Source of the DNA: Serratia quinivorans
Lineage (GTDB): Bacteria; Pseudomonadota; Gammaproteobacteria; Enterobacterales; Enterobacteriaceae
Reading direction: 5' to 3'
Assembly (NCBI RefSeq): GCF_946227985.1
Contig: NZ_CAMKGL010000010.1
Span: 1 to 64,000 of the forward strand
DNA: 64,000 nucleotides
A program made the translations under genes and the position numbers. Positions within the stretch are counted from its first letter, which is position 1; the number at the start of each line of letters is the position of its first letter. Below, one piece after another: positions 7,057 to 18,235 of the stretch. The notes below the pieces were generated by a model. The model saw only the letters and a program-made list of their open reading frames with translations. It made no database searches and was not told the origin of the DNA.

Positions 7057-10000
7057 TCAGTGATGATCAACCGGGTGGCTGTGTTCCACATCATCGGACT
7101 TCTTGCTGAAGCGGCGGCGAACCACCACGAAGAAGACCGGAACGAAGAAGATGGCCAGCACGGTTGCGGTAATCATCCCGCCCATAACGCCGGTACCTAC
7201 CGCGTTCTGTGCGCCGGAGCCTGCACCGCTGCTGATAACCAGCGGCAGAACCCCGAGGATGAATGCCAGGGAAGTCATCAGAATTGGACGCAGACGCATA
7301 CGCACCGCTTCCAACGTGGCTTCTATCAGACCCTTGCCTTCTTTATCCATCAGGTCCTTGGCGAATTCCACAATCAATATGGCGTTCTTCGCCGACAGAC
7401 CTATGGTGGTCAACAGCCCCACCTGGAAGTAAACGTCGTTGTTAAGGCCGCGCATGGTAGCCGCCAGCAACGCACCGATAACCCCCAGTGGCAGAACCAG
7501 CATGACCGAGAACGGAATTGACCAGCTCTCGTACAATGCAGCCAGACACAGGAACACCACCAGAATCGAGATGGCATACAGTGCTGGAGCCTGGTTGCCG
7601 GACAGACGTTCCTGATAGGACATACCAGTCCAGTCGTAACCAATGCCGCTCGGCAGCTTGGAGGCCAGTTCTTCCATCAGGTTCATTGCTTCACCGGTAC
7701 TCTTGCCTGGCGTTGCCTGTCCCAAAATTTCCATGGAAGGCAGACCGTTATAACGTTCCAGACGCGGTGAACCGTATTCCCATTTCGCCGAGGAGAAGGC
7801 GGAGAACGGAACCATCTGGCCGCTGGTGCCGCGGACAAACCATTTATTGATATCTTCCGGCAACATACGGAACGGCGCATCAGCCTGTACGTACACTTTC
7901 TTCACACGACCACGGTCGATGAAGTCGTTAACGTAAGAGCCACCCAGCGCGGTGCTCAGCGTGCTGTTAATGGTGGTGATGCTAACGCCCAGTGCCTTGG
8001 CTTTTTCCTGGTCGATAATCAGCTTGAACTGCGGCGTATCTTCCAGACCGTTAGGGCGCATGCCCACCAGCATATCCGGATGCTTGGCAGCCATGCCCAG
8101 CAACTGGTTACGTGCTTCGGTCAGTTTCTCATGCCCCAGGCCACCCTGGTCAATCAGCTGGAAGTCAAAACCGGTCGCGGTACCCAGTTCGATAATCGCC
8201 GGCAGGTTGAACGGGAATACCAGGCCATCTTTGATTTGCGAGAACGCGCCCATTGCGCGGCCTGCAATCGCCGGTACCTTATTCTCTTCACCTTTACGTT
8301 CAGACCAGTCTTTCAGGCTGACGAATGACAGACCGTTGTTCTGACCGTTACCGTTAAAGCCGAAGCCCGCAACGGTAAACACCGAAACCACGTTGTCTTT
8401 TTCTTTGGTCATGAAGTAGTCGGTGACTTCTTCCAGAACCTTAGAGGTACGCGCTTCGGTAGCACCCGCAGGCAACTGCACCATGGTCAGCAAAATGCCC
8501 TGGTCTTCGTCCGGCAGGAACGAGGAAGGCAAGCGCAGGAACAGCAGCGCCATGCCGACAACGATCAGCAGGTAGATCACCAGATAACGACCGGTGCTGC
8601 GCAGGATGTTGGCTACGCTGTCGGTGTAGTGATGGGTGCTCTTTTCGAACATGCGGTTAAACCAACCGAAGAAGCCGGTTTTAACCCCGTGGTCGCCTTT
8701 CGCTACGGGTTTCAACAAGGTGGCGCACAGCGCCGGCGTCAGAATCAATGCAACCAGCACCGACAGCGCCATCGCAGAAACGATGGTGATGGAGAACTGA
8801 CGATAGATGGCCCCGGTCGAGCCGCCGAAGAACGCCATAGGAACGAATACCGCAGACAGCACCATGGCAATACCGACCAACGCGCCCTGGATCTGTTCCA
8901 TCGATTTCTTGGTGGCTTCCTTCGGCGGCAGTCCCTCTTCGGACATCACACGCTCGACGTTCTCTACCACCACGATGGCATCATCCACCAACAAGCCTAT
9001 CGCCAACACCATGCCGAACATCGTCAGGGTGTTTATCGAGAAGCCGAAGGCCGCCAGAATGGCAAAGGTCCCCAGCAATACCACCGGTACCGCAATGGTT
9101 GGGATCAGGGTTGCGCGGAAGTTTTGCAGGAACAAATACATCACCAGGAATACCAGGATGATGGCTTCGATCAGCGTTTTCACCACTTCGTTAATCGAAA
9201 TTTTAACGAACGGTGTGGTGTCGTACGGATAAACCACTTTCATCCCTTGCGGGAAGAAAGGCTGCATTTTGGTCAGCGCGTCTTTCACACCTTGCGCGGT
9301 GTTCAGGGCGTTGGCACCGGTAGCCAGTTTAATACCCAGGCCCGCCGCCGGTTTACCGTTATAACGTGCGGTCACGGCATAGCTTTCAGCGCCGCGCTCA
9401 ATGTGTGCCACGTCGCTCAGGCGAACCTGAGAACCGTCGGCATTCACCTTCAGCAAAATTTTGCCGAACTCTTCCGGAGAGGTCAGACGAGTCTGCGCGA
9501 TGATCGAGGCGTTAAGCTGTTGACCCGGCACCGGTGGCATCCCACCCAATTGCCCTGCGGCGATCTGGTTGTTCTGCTCAGTGATGGCGGACGTCACATC
9601 CGTGGTGGTCAATTGGAAGTTATTCAGCTTGTTAGGATCCAACCAGACACGCATCGCGTACTGGGCACCAAACAGCTGTACTTCACCCACGCCGGATGAA
9701 CGGCTGATCGGGTCCTTGATGTTGGAGGCCACATAGTCCGCGATATCGTCCTGAGTCATGCTCGGATCGTCGGAAATGAAGCCGGCTACCATCAGGAAGC
9801 TGCTGCTGGATTTTTCAACTTTCAGACCCTGCTGCTGTACTTCTTGCGGCAGTAACGGCGTAGCCAATGACAGTTTGTTCTGTACCTGAACCTGTGCGAT
9901 GTCAGGGTCTGTTCCAGAGTTAAACGTCAGTGTAATGGTGACGCTACCAGAGGAATCACTGGTAGAGGACATGTACATCAGATTATCGATACCGTTCATG

Positions 10001-10203
10001 TTCTGTTCGATAATCTGAGTCACGGTATCCTGTACCGTTTTTGCATCTGCGCCCGGATAGTTTGCGGAAATACTAACCGCCGGTGGTGCAATAGTTGGAT
10101 ACTGCGCAATCGGCAGTTTCATTATTGACAGCACACCCGCCAACATGACGATGATGGCGATTACCCAGGCGAAAATCGGGCGATCTATAAAGAACTTAGC
10201 CAT
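7057..10203 (-). CDS. acrB: Multidrug efflux RND permease AcrB
   Basis: A 1048-residue RND inner membrane pump starting [21 protein letters not shown], the AcrB signature. The proton-relay Asp pair is in [18 protein letters not shown] (about residues 407-408). Two large periplasmic porter domains alternate with two six-helix bundles. The C-terminus is polar and His-rich (EHSHPVDHH). It forms a trimer with AcrA and TolC and exports dyes, bile salts, detergents and many antibiotics using the proton gradient. It lies 17 bases downstream of acrA in the same operon. The length matches E. coli AcrB (1049). Confidence 0.97.
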   Translation of the reverse strand: MAKFFIDRPIFAWVIAIIVMLAGVLSIMKLPIAQYPTIAPPAVSISANYPGADAKTVQDTVTQIIEQNMNGIDNLMYMSSTSDSSGSVTITLTFNSGTDPDIAQVQVQNKLSLATPLLPQEVQQQGLKVEKSSSSFLMVAGFISDDPSMTQDDIADYVASNIKDPISRSSGVGEVQLFGAQYAMRVWLDPNKLNNFQLTTTDVTSAITEQNNQIAAGQLGGMPPVPGQQLNASIIAQTRLTSPEEFGKILLKVNADGSQVRLSDVAHIERGAESYAVTARYNGKPAAGLGIKLATGANALNTAQGVKDALTKMQPFFPQGMKVVYPYDTTPFVKISINEVVKTLIEAIILVFLVMYLFLQNFRATLIPTIAVPVVLLGTFAILAAFGFSINTLTMFGMVLAIGLLVDDAIVVVENVERVMSEEGLPPKEATKKSMEQIQGALVGIAMVLSAVFVPMAFFGGSTGAIYRQFSITIVSAMALSVLVALILTPALCATLLKPVAKGDHGVKTGFFGWFNRMFEKSTHHYTDSVANILRSTGRYLVIYLLIVVGMALLFLRLPSSFLPDEDQGILLTMVQLPAGATEARTSKVLEEVTDYFMTKEKDNVVSVFTVAGFGFNGNGQNNGLSFVSLKDWSERKGEENKVPAIAGRAMGAFSQIKDGLVFPFNLPAIIELGTATGFDFQLIDQGGLGHEKLTEARNQLLGMAAKHPDMLVGMRPNGLEDTPQFKLIIDQEKAKALGVSITTINSTLSTALGGSYVNDFIDRGRVKKVYVQADAPFRMLPEDINKWFVRGTSGQMVPFSAFSSAKWEYGSPRLERYNGLPSMEILGQATPGKSTGEAMNLMEELASKLPSGIGYDWTGMSYQERLSGNQAPALYAISILVVFLCLAALYESWSIPFSVMLVLPLGVIGALLAATMRGLNNDVYFQVGLLTTIGLSAKNAILIVEFAKDLMDKEGKGLIEATLEAVRMRLRPILMTSLAFILGVLPLVISSGAGSGAQNAVGTGVMGGMITATVLAIFFVPVFFVVVRRRFSKKSDDVEHSHPVDHH

Positions 10204-10220
10204 GTCTTACCGGCTCCTTT

Positions 10221-11408
10221 TTATGACTTCTGCGCTTCAGACTGCGGCTGCTTTTGCGCCTGAGTGTCAACTTCCTGCACTTTTACCTGAGCGCCTGGGC
10301 GGACTTTCATCAGGCCAGTGACAATCACGCGGTCGCCGGCTTTAAGGCCGTCGGTAACCAACCATTTGTCACCAATCGCCTGGTCCGCTTTCAGCGTGCG
10401 CATTTCGACTTTATCGTCAGCGCCCACTACCATCGCGGTAGCTTCACCACGCGGGTTACGTGTTACACCCTGTTGCGGCACCAGCAATGCATCGCTGCGC
10501 ACGCCTTCGTCCAGACGGGCGCGAACGAACATACCTGGCAGCAGCGTATCGTTCGGGTTAGGGAACAGGGCGCGAATGGTGATGGAGCCGGTGGTTTCAT
10601 CCACGGTGACGTCAGAGAATTCCAGCGTGCCTTCCTGAGCGTACTGCGCGCCGTTCTCCAGCAGCAGTTTCACCTTGGCCTTACCGTTTTCCTGTTTCAG
10701 CGCACCGCTGGCCAATTCTTGCTTCAGCCGCAGGAAGTCGTTGCTCGATTGGGTTACGTCGACGTAAATCGGATCCAACTGTTGCACGGTAGACAGCGCC
10801 GTGGTTTGACCGTTGCTGACCAGCGCGCCTTCGGTTACAGAAGATTTGCCGATACGTCCGGAGATTGGGGACGTCACTTTGGTGTAAGCCAGGTTGATAC
10901 GCGCAGTTTCAACCGCCGCTTTTGCGGCTATCACAGCGGCGTCTGCCTGCTGCAGGTTGGAAACGGCTGTATCGTAATCCTGCTTGCTGATGTAACTGGT
11001 GCCCAGCAAGGGTTTGTAGCGGTTGACCGTTACGCGCGCGATAGAAGCGCTGGCCTGTGCTTTAGCCAGGTCGCCTTTGGCGCTGTCATAGCTTGCCTGA
11101 TAGGTAGCAGGATCAATCTGATACAGGGAAGTGCCTGCTTTGATATCACTGCCTTCAACAAAGTTGCGTTTCAGGATAATGCCACTGACCTGAGGGCGAA
11201 CTTCGGCGATACGATACGCAGCGGTGCGGCCAGGAAGATCGGTAGTCATATTGAGAGGCTCGGCCTTCAATGTCACTACACCCACTTCGGGTGCCGGTGG
11301 ATGGGCGCCTTGCTGTTGGGTTTCTTTATCGTTACATCCTGTAAGCATTAAGCTGCCTGAAAGCATCAGAACTGCCGCCAGAGGCGTTAACCCTCTGTTT
11401 TTGTTCAT
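10221..11408 (-). CDS. acrA: Multidrug efflux periplasmic adaptor AcrA
   Basis: A 395-residue membrane fusion protein with a lipoprotein signal (LMLTGC, Cys at about residue 25). Lipoyl/barrel-sandwich halves flank an alpha-helical hairpin rich in Ala/Gln (about residues 100-170), followed by beta-barrel and membrane-proximal domains. The tail is Gln-rich (QAQKQPQSEAQKS). It links AcrB in the inner membrane to TolC in the outer membrane. It is transcribed divergently from acrR, with the AcrR operator between them. Confidence 0.97.
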   Translation of the reverse strand: MNKNRGLTPLAAVLMLSGSLMLTGCNDKETQQQGAHPPAPEVGVVTLKAEPLNMTTDLPGRTAAYRIAEVRPQVSGIILKRNFVEGSDIKAGTSLYQIDPATYQASYDSAKGDLAKAQASASIARVTVNRYKPLLGTSYISKQDYDTAVSNLQQADAAVIAAKAAVETARINLAYTKVTSPISGRIGKSSVTEGALVSNGQTTALSTVQQLDPIYVDVTQSSNDFLRLKQELASGALKQENGKAKVKLLLENGAQYAQEGTLEFSDVTVDETTGSITIRALFPNPNDTLLPGMFVRARLDEGVRSDALLVPQQGVTRNPRGEATAMVVGADDKVEMRTLKADQAIGDKWLVTDGLKAGDRVIVTGLMKVRPGAQVKVQEVDTQAQKQPQSEAQKS

Positions 11409-11498
11409 AGAAAAACCTCAAGTGTCCGATTTCAAAATGATCAATGGATCACAAGCTTTAAAACCCATTGCTGCGTTAATTATATGTGCGTGCTATGG

Positions 11499-11522
11499 TA
11501 CATACATACGCGAATGTATGTA
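11499..11522. promoter_or_regulatory. AcrR operator in acrA-acrR intergenic region
   Basis: A 24-base palindrome with arms TACATACAT and ATGTATGTA separated by six bases. It matches the AcrR site known upstream of E. coli acrAB. It overlaps the divergent promoter region, so AcrR would repress acrAB and itself. Confidence 0.9.
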
Positions 11523-11550
11523 AATCACACTCCCCCGAAAAAACAACGTC

Positions 11551-12234
11551 ATGGCACGAAAAACCAAACAACAGGCGCTAGAAACTCGACAGCACATACT
11601 TGATGCTGCGGTGCAAGAATTTTCTGAACGTGGCGTTTCTGCAACGTCACTGACAGATATTGCCACTGCTGCCGGAGTTACGCGTGGTGCAATTTATTGG
11701 CACTTCAAGAACAAGGTAGACCTGTTTAACGAAGTTTGGGAATTATCAGAGTCAAAAATTGGCGATCTGGAGCTAGAGTATCAGGCAAAGTTCCCAGAGA
11801 ATCCACTGCGTATTTTACGAGAAATTCTGATTTACATTCTGACGGCTACGGTCGATGACAGCCGTCGGCGAGCGCTGATGGAAATCGTTTTTCACAAGTG
11901 CGAATTCGTGGGTGAGATGATGCCGCTGCATGAAGCGCGTAAAGTCTTGTACCTGGCAGGTTATGAACGGATTGAGTCGGTGCTGCGTGACTGTATGGGC
12001 CATGGCCAACTGCCCGTTGATTTGCACACCCGCCGCGCGGCAATTATCCTGCATGCTTATATTACCGGCCTGATGGAGAATTGGCTGTTTATGCCGGAGA
12101 GCTTTGATCTGAAAGCCGAAGCGACGGCGCTGATCGACTCCTTTCTCGAAATGGTCCAATTCAGTCCCGCCTTACGCGTCAAGCCGGAAGAACTGGCGAC
12201 GCAGCCACGCAGCGTCGAAATCCATCCTTTATAG
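11551..12234 (+). CDS. acrR: TetR-family repressor of acrAB, AcrR
   Basis: A 227-residue TetR-family regulator. The N-terminal helix-turn-helix is [21 protein letters not shown] (about residues 30-51), followed by an all-helical ligand-binding domain. It begins [20 protein letters not shown], as E. coli AcrR does, but has a slightly longer C-terminus. Ligand binding releases it from the operator and derepresses acrAB. It is followed 10 bases later by a DsrE-like gene, which it may be co-transcribed with. Confidence 0.96.
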   Translation: MARKTKQQALETRQHILDAAVQEFSERGVSATSLTDIATAAGVTRGAIYWHFKNKVDLFNEVWELSESKIGDLELEYQAKFPENPLRILREILIYILTATVDDSRRRALMEIVFHKCEFVGEMMPLHEARKVLYLAGYERIESVLRDCMGHGQLPVDLHTRRAAIILHAYITGLMENWLFMPESFDLKAEATALIDSFLEMVQFSPALRVKPEELATQPRSVEIHPL

Positions 12235-12244
12235 GAGAAACACC

Positions 12245-12598
12245 ATGTCATCCGTAGTGTTGATTGCCAATGGCGCCGCCTATGGCCACGAATCCCTGTT
12301 TAACGCCCTGCGTCTGGCCATTACCCTGAAAGAGCAGCAAAGCGATCTCGACCTGAAACTGTTTCTGATGTCCGATGCGGTGGTGGCCGGGCTGGCAGGC
12401 CAACAGCCGCGCGAAGGTTACCATTTACAGCAGATGCTGGAAATTCTCACAGCGCAACAGGTGCCGGTGAAACTGTGCAAGACCTGCGCCGACGCACGTG
12501 GCGTGAGCCAATTGCCACTGGCGGATGGGGTAGAGATCGGCACCCTGGCAGAGTTGGCACAGTGGACGCTGGCGGCAGGAAAAGTGCTGACGTTCTGA
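12245..12598 (+). CDS. DsrE/DsrF-like family protein
   Basis: A 117-residue cytoplasmic protein of the DsrE/YchN superfamily. It has an alternating beta/alpha Rossmann-like pattern, a conserved early ANGAAYGHESLFNALRLA segment, and a C-X2-C pair in KLCKTCADARG (about residues 78-81), where sulfur-relay members carry the reactive Cys. Relatives include TusD and YchN, which handle persulfide sulfur; the substrate of this clade is unknown. AGGAGAAACACC precedes the start. It directly follows acrR. Confidence 0.82.
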   Translation: MSSVVLIANGAAYGHESLFNALRLAITLKEQQSDLDLKLFLMSDAVVAGLAGQQPREGYHLQQMLEILTAQQVPVKLCKTCADARGVSQLPLADGVEIGTLAELAQWTLAAGKVLTF

Positions 12599-12701
12599 TC
12601 CTGCGACATCTGTACATCATCAGCAATGCTTTTCTTATTCTTTGGCTATCTGCGATCGTGATAATCTTTAGGCTTCTTTATTATTGATTCGAAGCCACAT
12701 C

Positions 12702-15700
12702 ATGCATCGCAGGTTAGCTAAAGGTTCTTTTCTGGCGTTCCCCTCGTTCCTGAGTGTGGGCCTTTCCCGCACCCTGGCCCTGTTTTTACTGATCGCGGTT
12801 TGTGCGGTGTGCCAACCTGTGGCCTATGCCTCCCTGAATGGCGACCTGCCGTCCCGCAGCGAAATTCAAAGCCAGATTGAAGCGCTGAACAAGCAAAAGA
12901 CGCAGACCCCGGTCAATAAACTCACGCAACAAGATTTGGCCCGCACGCTTGAGCTGCTGGACGCGATTGAACGCACCAAACAGGATGGCGCTCAGCTTAA
13001 GCAGCAGTTGCAACTGGCGCCGGGCAAATTGCGTCAGGTAACCGCCGATCTCGAAGCACTCAAGACGCCGGTAGACGGCACGGCTGCCAGGGCCGAATTG
13101 CTGCAGCTTTCACTGCGCCAGTTGGAAACCCGCCTTTATCAAACCCTCGACGACCTGCAGACTGCGCAGGAAAACCTGTCGACCTATAACAGCCAACTGG
13201 TTTCACTGCAGACCCAGCCGGAGCGGGTGCAGAGCAGCATGTACACCGCTTCGCAGCGTCTGCAGGAGATCCGTAACCAGATCAACGATCAGACGCCGGG
13301 CCAAAATTCACTGCGCGATAGCCAGTTAGTGATGCTGGCAACCGAACAGACGTTGCTCAATGCGCAAATTGATCTGCAGCGCAAAAGCCTGGAAGCCAAC
13401 ACCACCCTGCAGGATTTGCTGCAGAAACAGCGCGATTACACCACCGGGCATATTGATGCTTTGGACCACAGCGTGCAATTGCTGCAGGAAGTGGTCAACA
13501 GCAAGCGCCTGACGCTGTCGGAAAAAACCGCCAAAGAGGCGCAGAACCCGGAAGATGCGACTGACATTCAACACGATCAATTGGTCAGTAAAGAGCTGGA
13601 TGTTAACCGCCAACTCAGCCAACGGCTGATTGCCGCCACCGAAGAGAGCAACGTGCTGTTCCAGCAGAATATTCGGGTGAAGAACTGGCTCGATCGTGGC
13701 CTGCAGGCGGAACGTAATTTAAAAGAACAGATCCAGGTGTTGAAAGGCAGTCTGGTGCTGTCACGCATTTTGTATCAGCAGCAACAGAGCCTGCCGCAGG
13801 GGACGCTGGTGGCAGATATGGGCACGCGCATCGCCGATCTGCGTCTGGAACAGTTTGATATCAACCAGCAGCGCGACGACCTGTTCAAAGGCGACGATTA
13901 CATCAATAAGCTGGTTGCCGACAGTAAGGAAAAAGCCAGTGCGGACGTGCTGGACGCTTTAAACGAAATCGTCGATATGCGCCGTGAGCTGCTGGATCAG
14001 TTGAACAAACAGCTTAGCAATCAGTTGGCGCAGTCGATCAACCTGCAGATCAACCAGCAGCAGTTGACCAGCGTTAACAGCTCGCTGCGGGATACGCTGA
14101 CCCAGCAGATTTTCTGGGTTAACAGTAACAAACCGGTTGATTTGGCGTGGTTGAAAGCTTTGCCGGGGGCGGTCAGAGATCAGCTTGCCACCCTCGATTT
14201 TAAATTAGACCTTGGAAAAATAGTGCAGGGCGGTTTGAATTCGCTGGTGGTGCTGATCCCGTTACTGCTGTTGCTCGGCCTGTTACGCTGGCGCTACAAG
14301 CTGATCGACAGCCATTTGCAACGGTTGGCCAATGATGTCGGGCAGTTAAAGCGCGATGGCCAACTGCACACACCAAAAGCCATCTTACTGACCTTGCTGA
14401 AGGTAGTACCCGGCTCGGCGCTGCTGCTGGGGGCGGGGTTCTGGGGGGATCGAGCCGAAATTGGCCTCAGTGATTTCATTTGGGCGCTGTCGCAGCAGTT
14501 GGCGCTATTTTGGCTGATTTTCGGCTTCACCTACCGCATGTTGGCAGTCGGCGGCGTTTGTGAGCGGCACTTTAATTTTGCCCCTGAGCTTTGTGCGCAT
14601 TACCGTCGTCAGACGGTGCGGCTGGGCCTGGCGCTGCTGCCGTTAATCTTCTGGTCGGTATTGGGCGAGAAAGCGCCGCTGCGGCTGGTGGAAGACGTGA
14701 TCGGCCAGGTGGTGGTCATGCTGACGCTGGCACTGCTGACCGTGCTGGTGTTCCCGATGTGCCGTGACAGTTGGCGAGAAAAAGGTTCACATGCGGTGCG
14801 GCTGGTGATTGTTACCGCCATTGCGGCCACGCCGTTGATCCTGCTTGGGCTGATGTTTGCCGGTTACTTCTACACCACGCTGCGGCTGGCCGGCCGCTGG
14901 ATCGACAGTTTATACCTGTTTTTCCTGTGGAATATTGTTTATCTGACTGCGATCCGTGGGTTGAGCGTCGCGGCCCGCCGTCTGGCCTACCGCCGCGCAC
15001 TGGCCCGTCGCCAGAGCCTGGCGAAAGAGAAAGAGGGGACCGAAGGGCTGGAGCCGGTTGAAGAACCTCCTTTGGCGCTCGACCAAATCAACCAGCAGTC
15101 GCTGCGTCTGACCACCATGGCGCTGTTTATTATCTTCGCCAGCGCTTTTTATGCCATTTGGTCCGATCTGGTGACGGTAATCTCGTATCTGGACAGCATC
15201 ACGCTATGGCATTACACCGCGACCGTTGCCGGCAGCAGCGTGGCGCAGGCGGTAACGCTGGGCAATATGATGGTAGCAATAGCTGCGGTTATCGTTGCTT
15301 ACGTCATGACGCGCAACCTGCCGGGTTTACTGGAGGTGGTGGTGTTGTCGCGGCTGCAGTTGCGGCAGGGGACCTCTTACGCCGTCACCACCATACTGAC
15401 CTATTTGATCACCACCGTGGGGGCGGTGACTGCACTGGGATCGCTGGGCGTATCCTGGGATAAGCTGCAATGGCTGGCGGCCGGTTTGACCGTTGGGCTG
15501 GGTTTCGGTTTACAGGAGATTTTCGCCAACTTTGTCTCCGGTCTGATTATCCTGTTTGAACGGCCGATCCGTATCGGCGATACCATTACTATCGGCAGTT
15601 TCTCAGGCTCGGTCAGCAAAATTCGCATTCGTGCTACTACCATCACCGACTTTGACCGCAAAGAAGTGATCATCCCTAACAAGGCGTTTGTCACCGAGCG

Positions 15701-16094
15701 GTTGATCAACTGGTCGCTGTCAGACACCATCACCCGCGTATTGATCAAGGTTGGCGTAGCCTACGGGTCTGACCTGGACAAGGTGAAGGCGGTGCTGTTG
15801 CAGGCGGCGCGCGATAACCCGCGGGTGATGACCGATCCCGAACCGCAGGTATTCTTCCTGAATTTCGGCGCCAGCACGCTGGATCACGAACTGCGCCTTT
15901 ACGTGCGTGAGTTGCGTGACCGCAGCTATACCGTTGACGAACTGAACCGCTCGATCGAACGCCTGTGCCGTGAGAACGATATCAATATCGCCTTCAACCA
16001 GCTTGAGGTGTATTTGCACAATCAGCAGGGTAATGAGGTGCAGGAAGTGAAACGGACATTATCGCCGGATGAAGGCGGTACGTCGGCGGGCTAA
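12702..16094 (+). CDS. mscK: Potassium-dependent mechanosensitive channel MscK
   Basis: An approximately 1130-residue inner membrane protein. An N-terminal hydrophobic signal segment (ending near VAYAS) is followed by about 450 residues of Gln/Leu-rich periplasmic coiled coil, then multiple transmembrane helices from about residue 505, and a C-terminal MscS domain. The pore helix and beta domain are marked by LGFGLQEIFANFVSGLI and RPIRIGDTITIG. The channel relieves osmotic downshock and is tuned by external potassium. The ATG at 12702 is preferred to the TTG at 12684; neither has a strong ribosome site. E. coli MscK is 1120 residues. Confidence 0.93.
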   Translation: MHRRLAKGSFLAFPSFLSVGLSRTLALFLLIAVCAVCQPVAYASLNGDLPSRSEIQSQIEALNKQKTQTPVNKLTQQDLARTLELLDAIERTKQDGAQLKQQLQLAPGKLRQVTADLEALKTPVDGTAARAELLQLSLRQLETRLYQTLDDLQTAQENLSTYNSQLVSLQTQPERVQSSMYTASQRLQEIRNQINDQTPGQNSLRDSQLVMLATEQTLLNAQIDLQRKSLEANTTLQDLLQKQRDYTTGHIDALDHSVQLLQEVVNSKRLTLSEKTAKEAQNPEDATDIQHDQLVSKELDVNRQLSQRLIAATEESNVLFQQNIRVKNWLDRGLQAERNLKEQIQVLKGSLVLSRILYQQQQSLPQGTLVADMGTRIADLRLEQFDINQQRDDLFKGDDYINKLVADSKEKASADVLDALNEIVDMRRELLDQLNKQLSNQLAQSINLQINQQQLTSVNSSLRDTLTQQIFWVNSNKPVDLAWLKALPGAVRDQLATLDFKLDLGKIVQGGLNSLVVLIPLLLLLGLLRWRYKLIDSHLQRLANDVGQLKRDGQLHTPKAILLTLLKVVPGSALLLGAGFWGDRAEIGLSDFIWALSQQLALFWLIFGFTYRMLAVGGVCERHFNFAPELCAHYRRQTVRLGLALLPLIFWSVLGEKAPLRLVEDVIGQVVVMLTLALLTVLVFPMCRDSWREKGSHAVRLVIVTAIAATPLILLGLMFAGYFYTTLRLAGRWIDSLYLFFLWNIVYLTAIRGLSVAARRLAYRRALARRQSLAKEKEGTEGLEPVEEPPLALDQINQQSLRLTTMALFIIFASAFYAIWSDLVTVISYLDSITLWHYTATVAGSSVAQAVTLGNMMVAIAAVIVAYVMTRNLPGLLEVVVLSRLQLRQGTSYAVTTILTYLITTVGAVTALGSLGVSWDKLQWLAAGLTVGLGFGLQEIFANFVSGLIILFERPIRIGDTITIGSFSGSVSKIRIRATTITDFDRKEVIIPNKAFVTERLINWSLSDTITRVLIKVGVAYGSDLDKVKAVLLQAARDNPRVMTDPEPQVFFLNFGASTLDHELRLYVRELRDRSYTVDELNRSIERLCRENDINIAFNQLEVYLHNQQGNEVQEVKRTLSPDEGGTSAG

Positions 16095-16108
16095 TGGAGT
16101 GAGGAGCA

Positions 16109-16136
16109 AGGGTTCAGCGCAGGCTGAACCCTTTTT
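16109..16136 (+). terminator. Terminator of mscK (bidirectional with rsmS)
   Basis: The stem AGGGTTCAGC/GCTGAACCCT is followed by a T-run, 15 bases after the mscK stop. Its 3' edge touches the rsmS stop codon. Confidence 0.85.
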
Positions 16137-16314
16137 ACTGGCCGACAGGCAGGTAAGGGGAGGTTACACCGTTGCGCTGCAACTTTTCCTGGTAGTCCCG
16201 TTTGACAATATCCAGCGCCGCCAGCGCGGTGGCCGGATCGATCTCATTGCATTCCAGCAGGTAAATCAGATCTACCGCCAGTTGCAATTCTGCTGAGGCA
16301 TTTTCTAGAGACAT
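16135..16314 (-). CDS. rsmS: Pleiotropic regulatory protein RsmS (YbaM family)
   Basis: A 59-residue protein starting [21 protein letters not shown] with the family core [19 protein letters not shown]. This matches YbaM/RsmS, encoded next to priC in enterobacteria. The longer frame back to 16446 runs through non-conserved sequence, so the start at 16314 is preferred by homology. The function is poorly defined: RsmS affects virulence and secondary-metabolite traits in soft-rot bacteria. Co-transcription with priC is likely. Confidence 0.88.
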   Translation of the reverse strand: MSLENASAELQLAVDLIYLLECNEIDPATALAALDIVKRDYQEKLQRNGVTSPYLPVGQ

Positions 16315-16420
16315 AAAACCCACGTTTAAATTGAGATGAATGAGTGATGCTTTGCTTCGGCTGAGTATAGTGAACAAGGTCCGCGGAGGGGAATAATCAT
16401 TAAAATATTGTGATAAATCT

Positions 16421-16957
16421 TCAAAAACCGTTTTCTTTACGTTCAATACTGCGCTCGATTCGTGCCAGCGCCTGGCGGCAACGCATCAATCGGCCTTCCA
16501 GCGCCGCCAGCTCATGCTGCAGTTTTTGCTGCGCTGCCAGCGTGGTCTGTCTGCCCAACAGGCTTTCCCGATCCTGGATCATCGAAATAATCCGACGCTC
16601 ATAATCCTGATGTTCAGCCAGTTTATGGTACAAATCGGCCGCCACGACTTCCTTGGGCTGATTTTTCCGGCGCAGTGCCTGGGTCGCCAATTCGCGCTGC
16701 AGGGCGGTGATCTGCGCCACCAGTCTCTCGGCCAGAAAGGCCACCTGGGTGGTGCGGCTGTCGTTGGCTGCGGTCTGTAACTGGGCGAAGTTCTTCTGTA
16801 CTTCTGTCAGGTAATCGCGCAGCCGGGTGCCGCGGTTGGAAAATAACGCAGCGTCAAAGCGTGCCTGAGGGATCGGGGCGTCGCCTTGCGGTGTGATTTC
16901 GCCGGCTAACACCGTGATCTGTTGTTCTAACACTTGTAAAAGACGCTGAGTACTCAC
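16421..16957 (-). CDS. priC: Primosomal replication protein PriC
   Basis: A 178-residue, almost wholly alpha-helical protein starting [18 protein letters not shown]. The [18 protein letters not shown] motif near residues 33-50 and the long basic C-terminal helix ([15 protein letters not shown]) are typical of PriC. It reloads DnaB at abandoned forks in the PriA-independent or PriC-dependent restart pathway and binds SSB. It is divergent from ybaN, as in E. coli. Confidence 0.95.
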   Translation of the reverse strand: MSTQRLLQVLEQQITVLAGEITPQGDAPIPQARFDAALFSNRGTRLRDYLTEVQKNFAQLQTAANDSRTTQVAFLAERLVAQITALQRELATQALRRKNQPKEVVAADLYHKLAEHQDYERRIISMIQDRESLLGRQTTLAAQQKLQHELAALEGRLMRCRQALARIERSIERKENGF

Positions 16958-17106
16958 GTTGGCTCCATGACGAGGATAGTGGGCCCAGCTTGCACGCGTT
17001 CACACCGTGAAACAAGCGCTGTACGCATATTCCGGCCGCTGCGACTGGTGGTGCTGGGGAGGCTGGTGATAAAGTGACGTCAGACAGGTTGATGGACAAG
17101 GCCCCC

Positions 17107-17487
17107 ATGACGCGTTGGTTATTGATTATCCTCGGTTGGCTGGCGGTGGTGCTGGCGACGCTGGGTGTGGTATTGCCGCTGCTGCCCACCACGCCCTTTC
17201 TGCTGTTGGCCGCCTGGTGTTTTGCCCGTTCATCCCCGCGATTTCACGCCTGGTTGCTGTACCGTTCATGGTTTGGCCCCTACCTGCGCCACTGGCAACA
17301 GCACCGCGCATTGCCGCCAGGGACCAAATGGAAGGCCGTATTGATGATTGTGCTGACGTTTGCGGTTTCGCTGTGGTTGGTGAAGCTTTGGTGGGTGCGC
17401 GGTTTACTGTTAGTGATGCTGGCCGTTTTGCTGATCTTTATGTTGCGGCTGCCGGTTGTTGACCTGCCGCAACAAAAACAGCGCTGA
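17107..17487 (+). CDS. ybaN: DUF454 inner membrane protein YbaN
   Basis: A 126-residue membrane protein with the DUF454 signature: [23 protein letters not shown], then the [15 protein letters not shown] motif. About four hydrophobic segments are visible. The ATG at 17107 aligns with the E. coli start and has AAGG upstream; ATGs at 17092 and 17074 are alternatives. No biochemical role is established. It sits between priC and apt, as in E. coli. Confidence 0.92.
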   Translation: MTRWLLIILGWLAVVLATLGVVLPLLPTTPFLLLAAWCFARSSPRFHAWLLYRSWFGPYLRHWQQHRALPPGTKWKAVLMIVLTFAVSLWLVKLWWVRGLLLVMLAVLLIFMLRLPVVDLPQQKQR

Positions 17488-17600
17488 TCGCACTCCGTCG
17501 GTTGCATTTGTGCGCCAGTTTGCATAAATTTGAGCGTTTTCGTGTGCGGGTTAAGATGACCTGCGCGCAAGTCATCAGGCAGTTTTATCAGGCAACAATT

Positions 17601-18152
17601 ATGACCGCTTCTGCGCAGCAGCTTCAGTTTATTAAAGACAGTATCAAAACCATCCCGGATTACCCTAAGCCGGGCATACTGTTCCGTGACGTCACCAGCC
17701 TGCTGGAAAACCCGCTGGCCTACGCCGCCAGCATCGAATTGCTGGTTGAGCGTTTCCGCGAAGCGGGGGTTACCAAAGTGGTTGGTACCGAAGCGCGCGG
17801 CTTCCTGTTTGGCGCCCCGGTTGCGTTGGCGCTGGGCGTGGGTTTTGTTCCGGTGCGCAAACCGGGCAAGCTGCCGCGTGCCACTCTCAGCGAAAGCTAT
17901 GAGCTGGAATACGGCACCGACAAGTTGGAAATCCACACCGATGCTATCAGCGCCGGAGATAAAGTGCTGGTGGTGGACGATCTGCTGGCCACTGGCGGCA
18001 CCATCGAAGCCACCGCAAAACTGATCCGCCGTCTGGGTGGTGAAGTGACAGACGCTGCCTTCATTATCAATCTGCCGGATCTCGGCGGTGAAGCGCGTTT
18101 AAACACCCTGGGTATTGAATGCTACAGCCTGGTCAACTTCTCCGGCCACTGA
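17601..18152 (+). CDS. apt: Adenine phosphoribosyltransferase
   Basis: A 183-residue cytoplasmic type I phosphoribosyltransferase that converts adenine and PRPP to AMP in purine salvage. The PRPP-binding loop [13 protein letters not shown] lies at about residues 121-133, and the family motifs [13 protein letters not shown] and [10 protein letters not shown] are present. The ATG at 17601 gives [15 protein letters not shown], the family start; the longer upstream frame is not conserved. It is followed by dnaX after 83 bases, the usual apt-dnaX arrangement. Confidence 0.97.
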   Translation: MTASAQQLQFIKDSIKTIPDYPKPGILFRDVTSLLENPLAYAASIELLVERFREAGVTKVVGTEARGFLFGAPVALALGVGFVPVRKPGKLPRATLSESYELEYGTDKLEIHTDAISAGDKVLVVDDLLATGGTIEATAKLIRRLGGEVTDAAFIINLPDLGGEARLNTLGIECYSLVNFSGH

Positions 18153-18235
18153 TCTGCATTACCACAACGGCCTCGCGGATCGCCGCGGGGCTGTGTTAGC
18201 ATGACCCTCCAGATTACTCGACTTTTCCGGTATTA

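Noticed and set aside
8629-9699. 356-codon plus-strand frame within acrB
   Set aside because: It is an antisense shadow with low-complexity His/Gln/Arg-rich product; acrB is certain.
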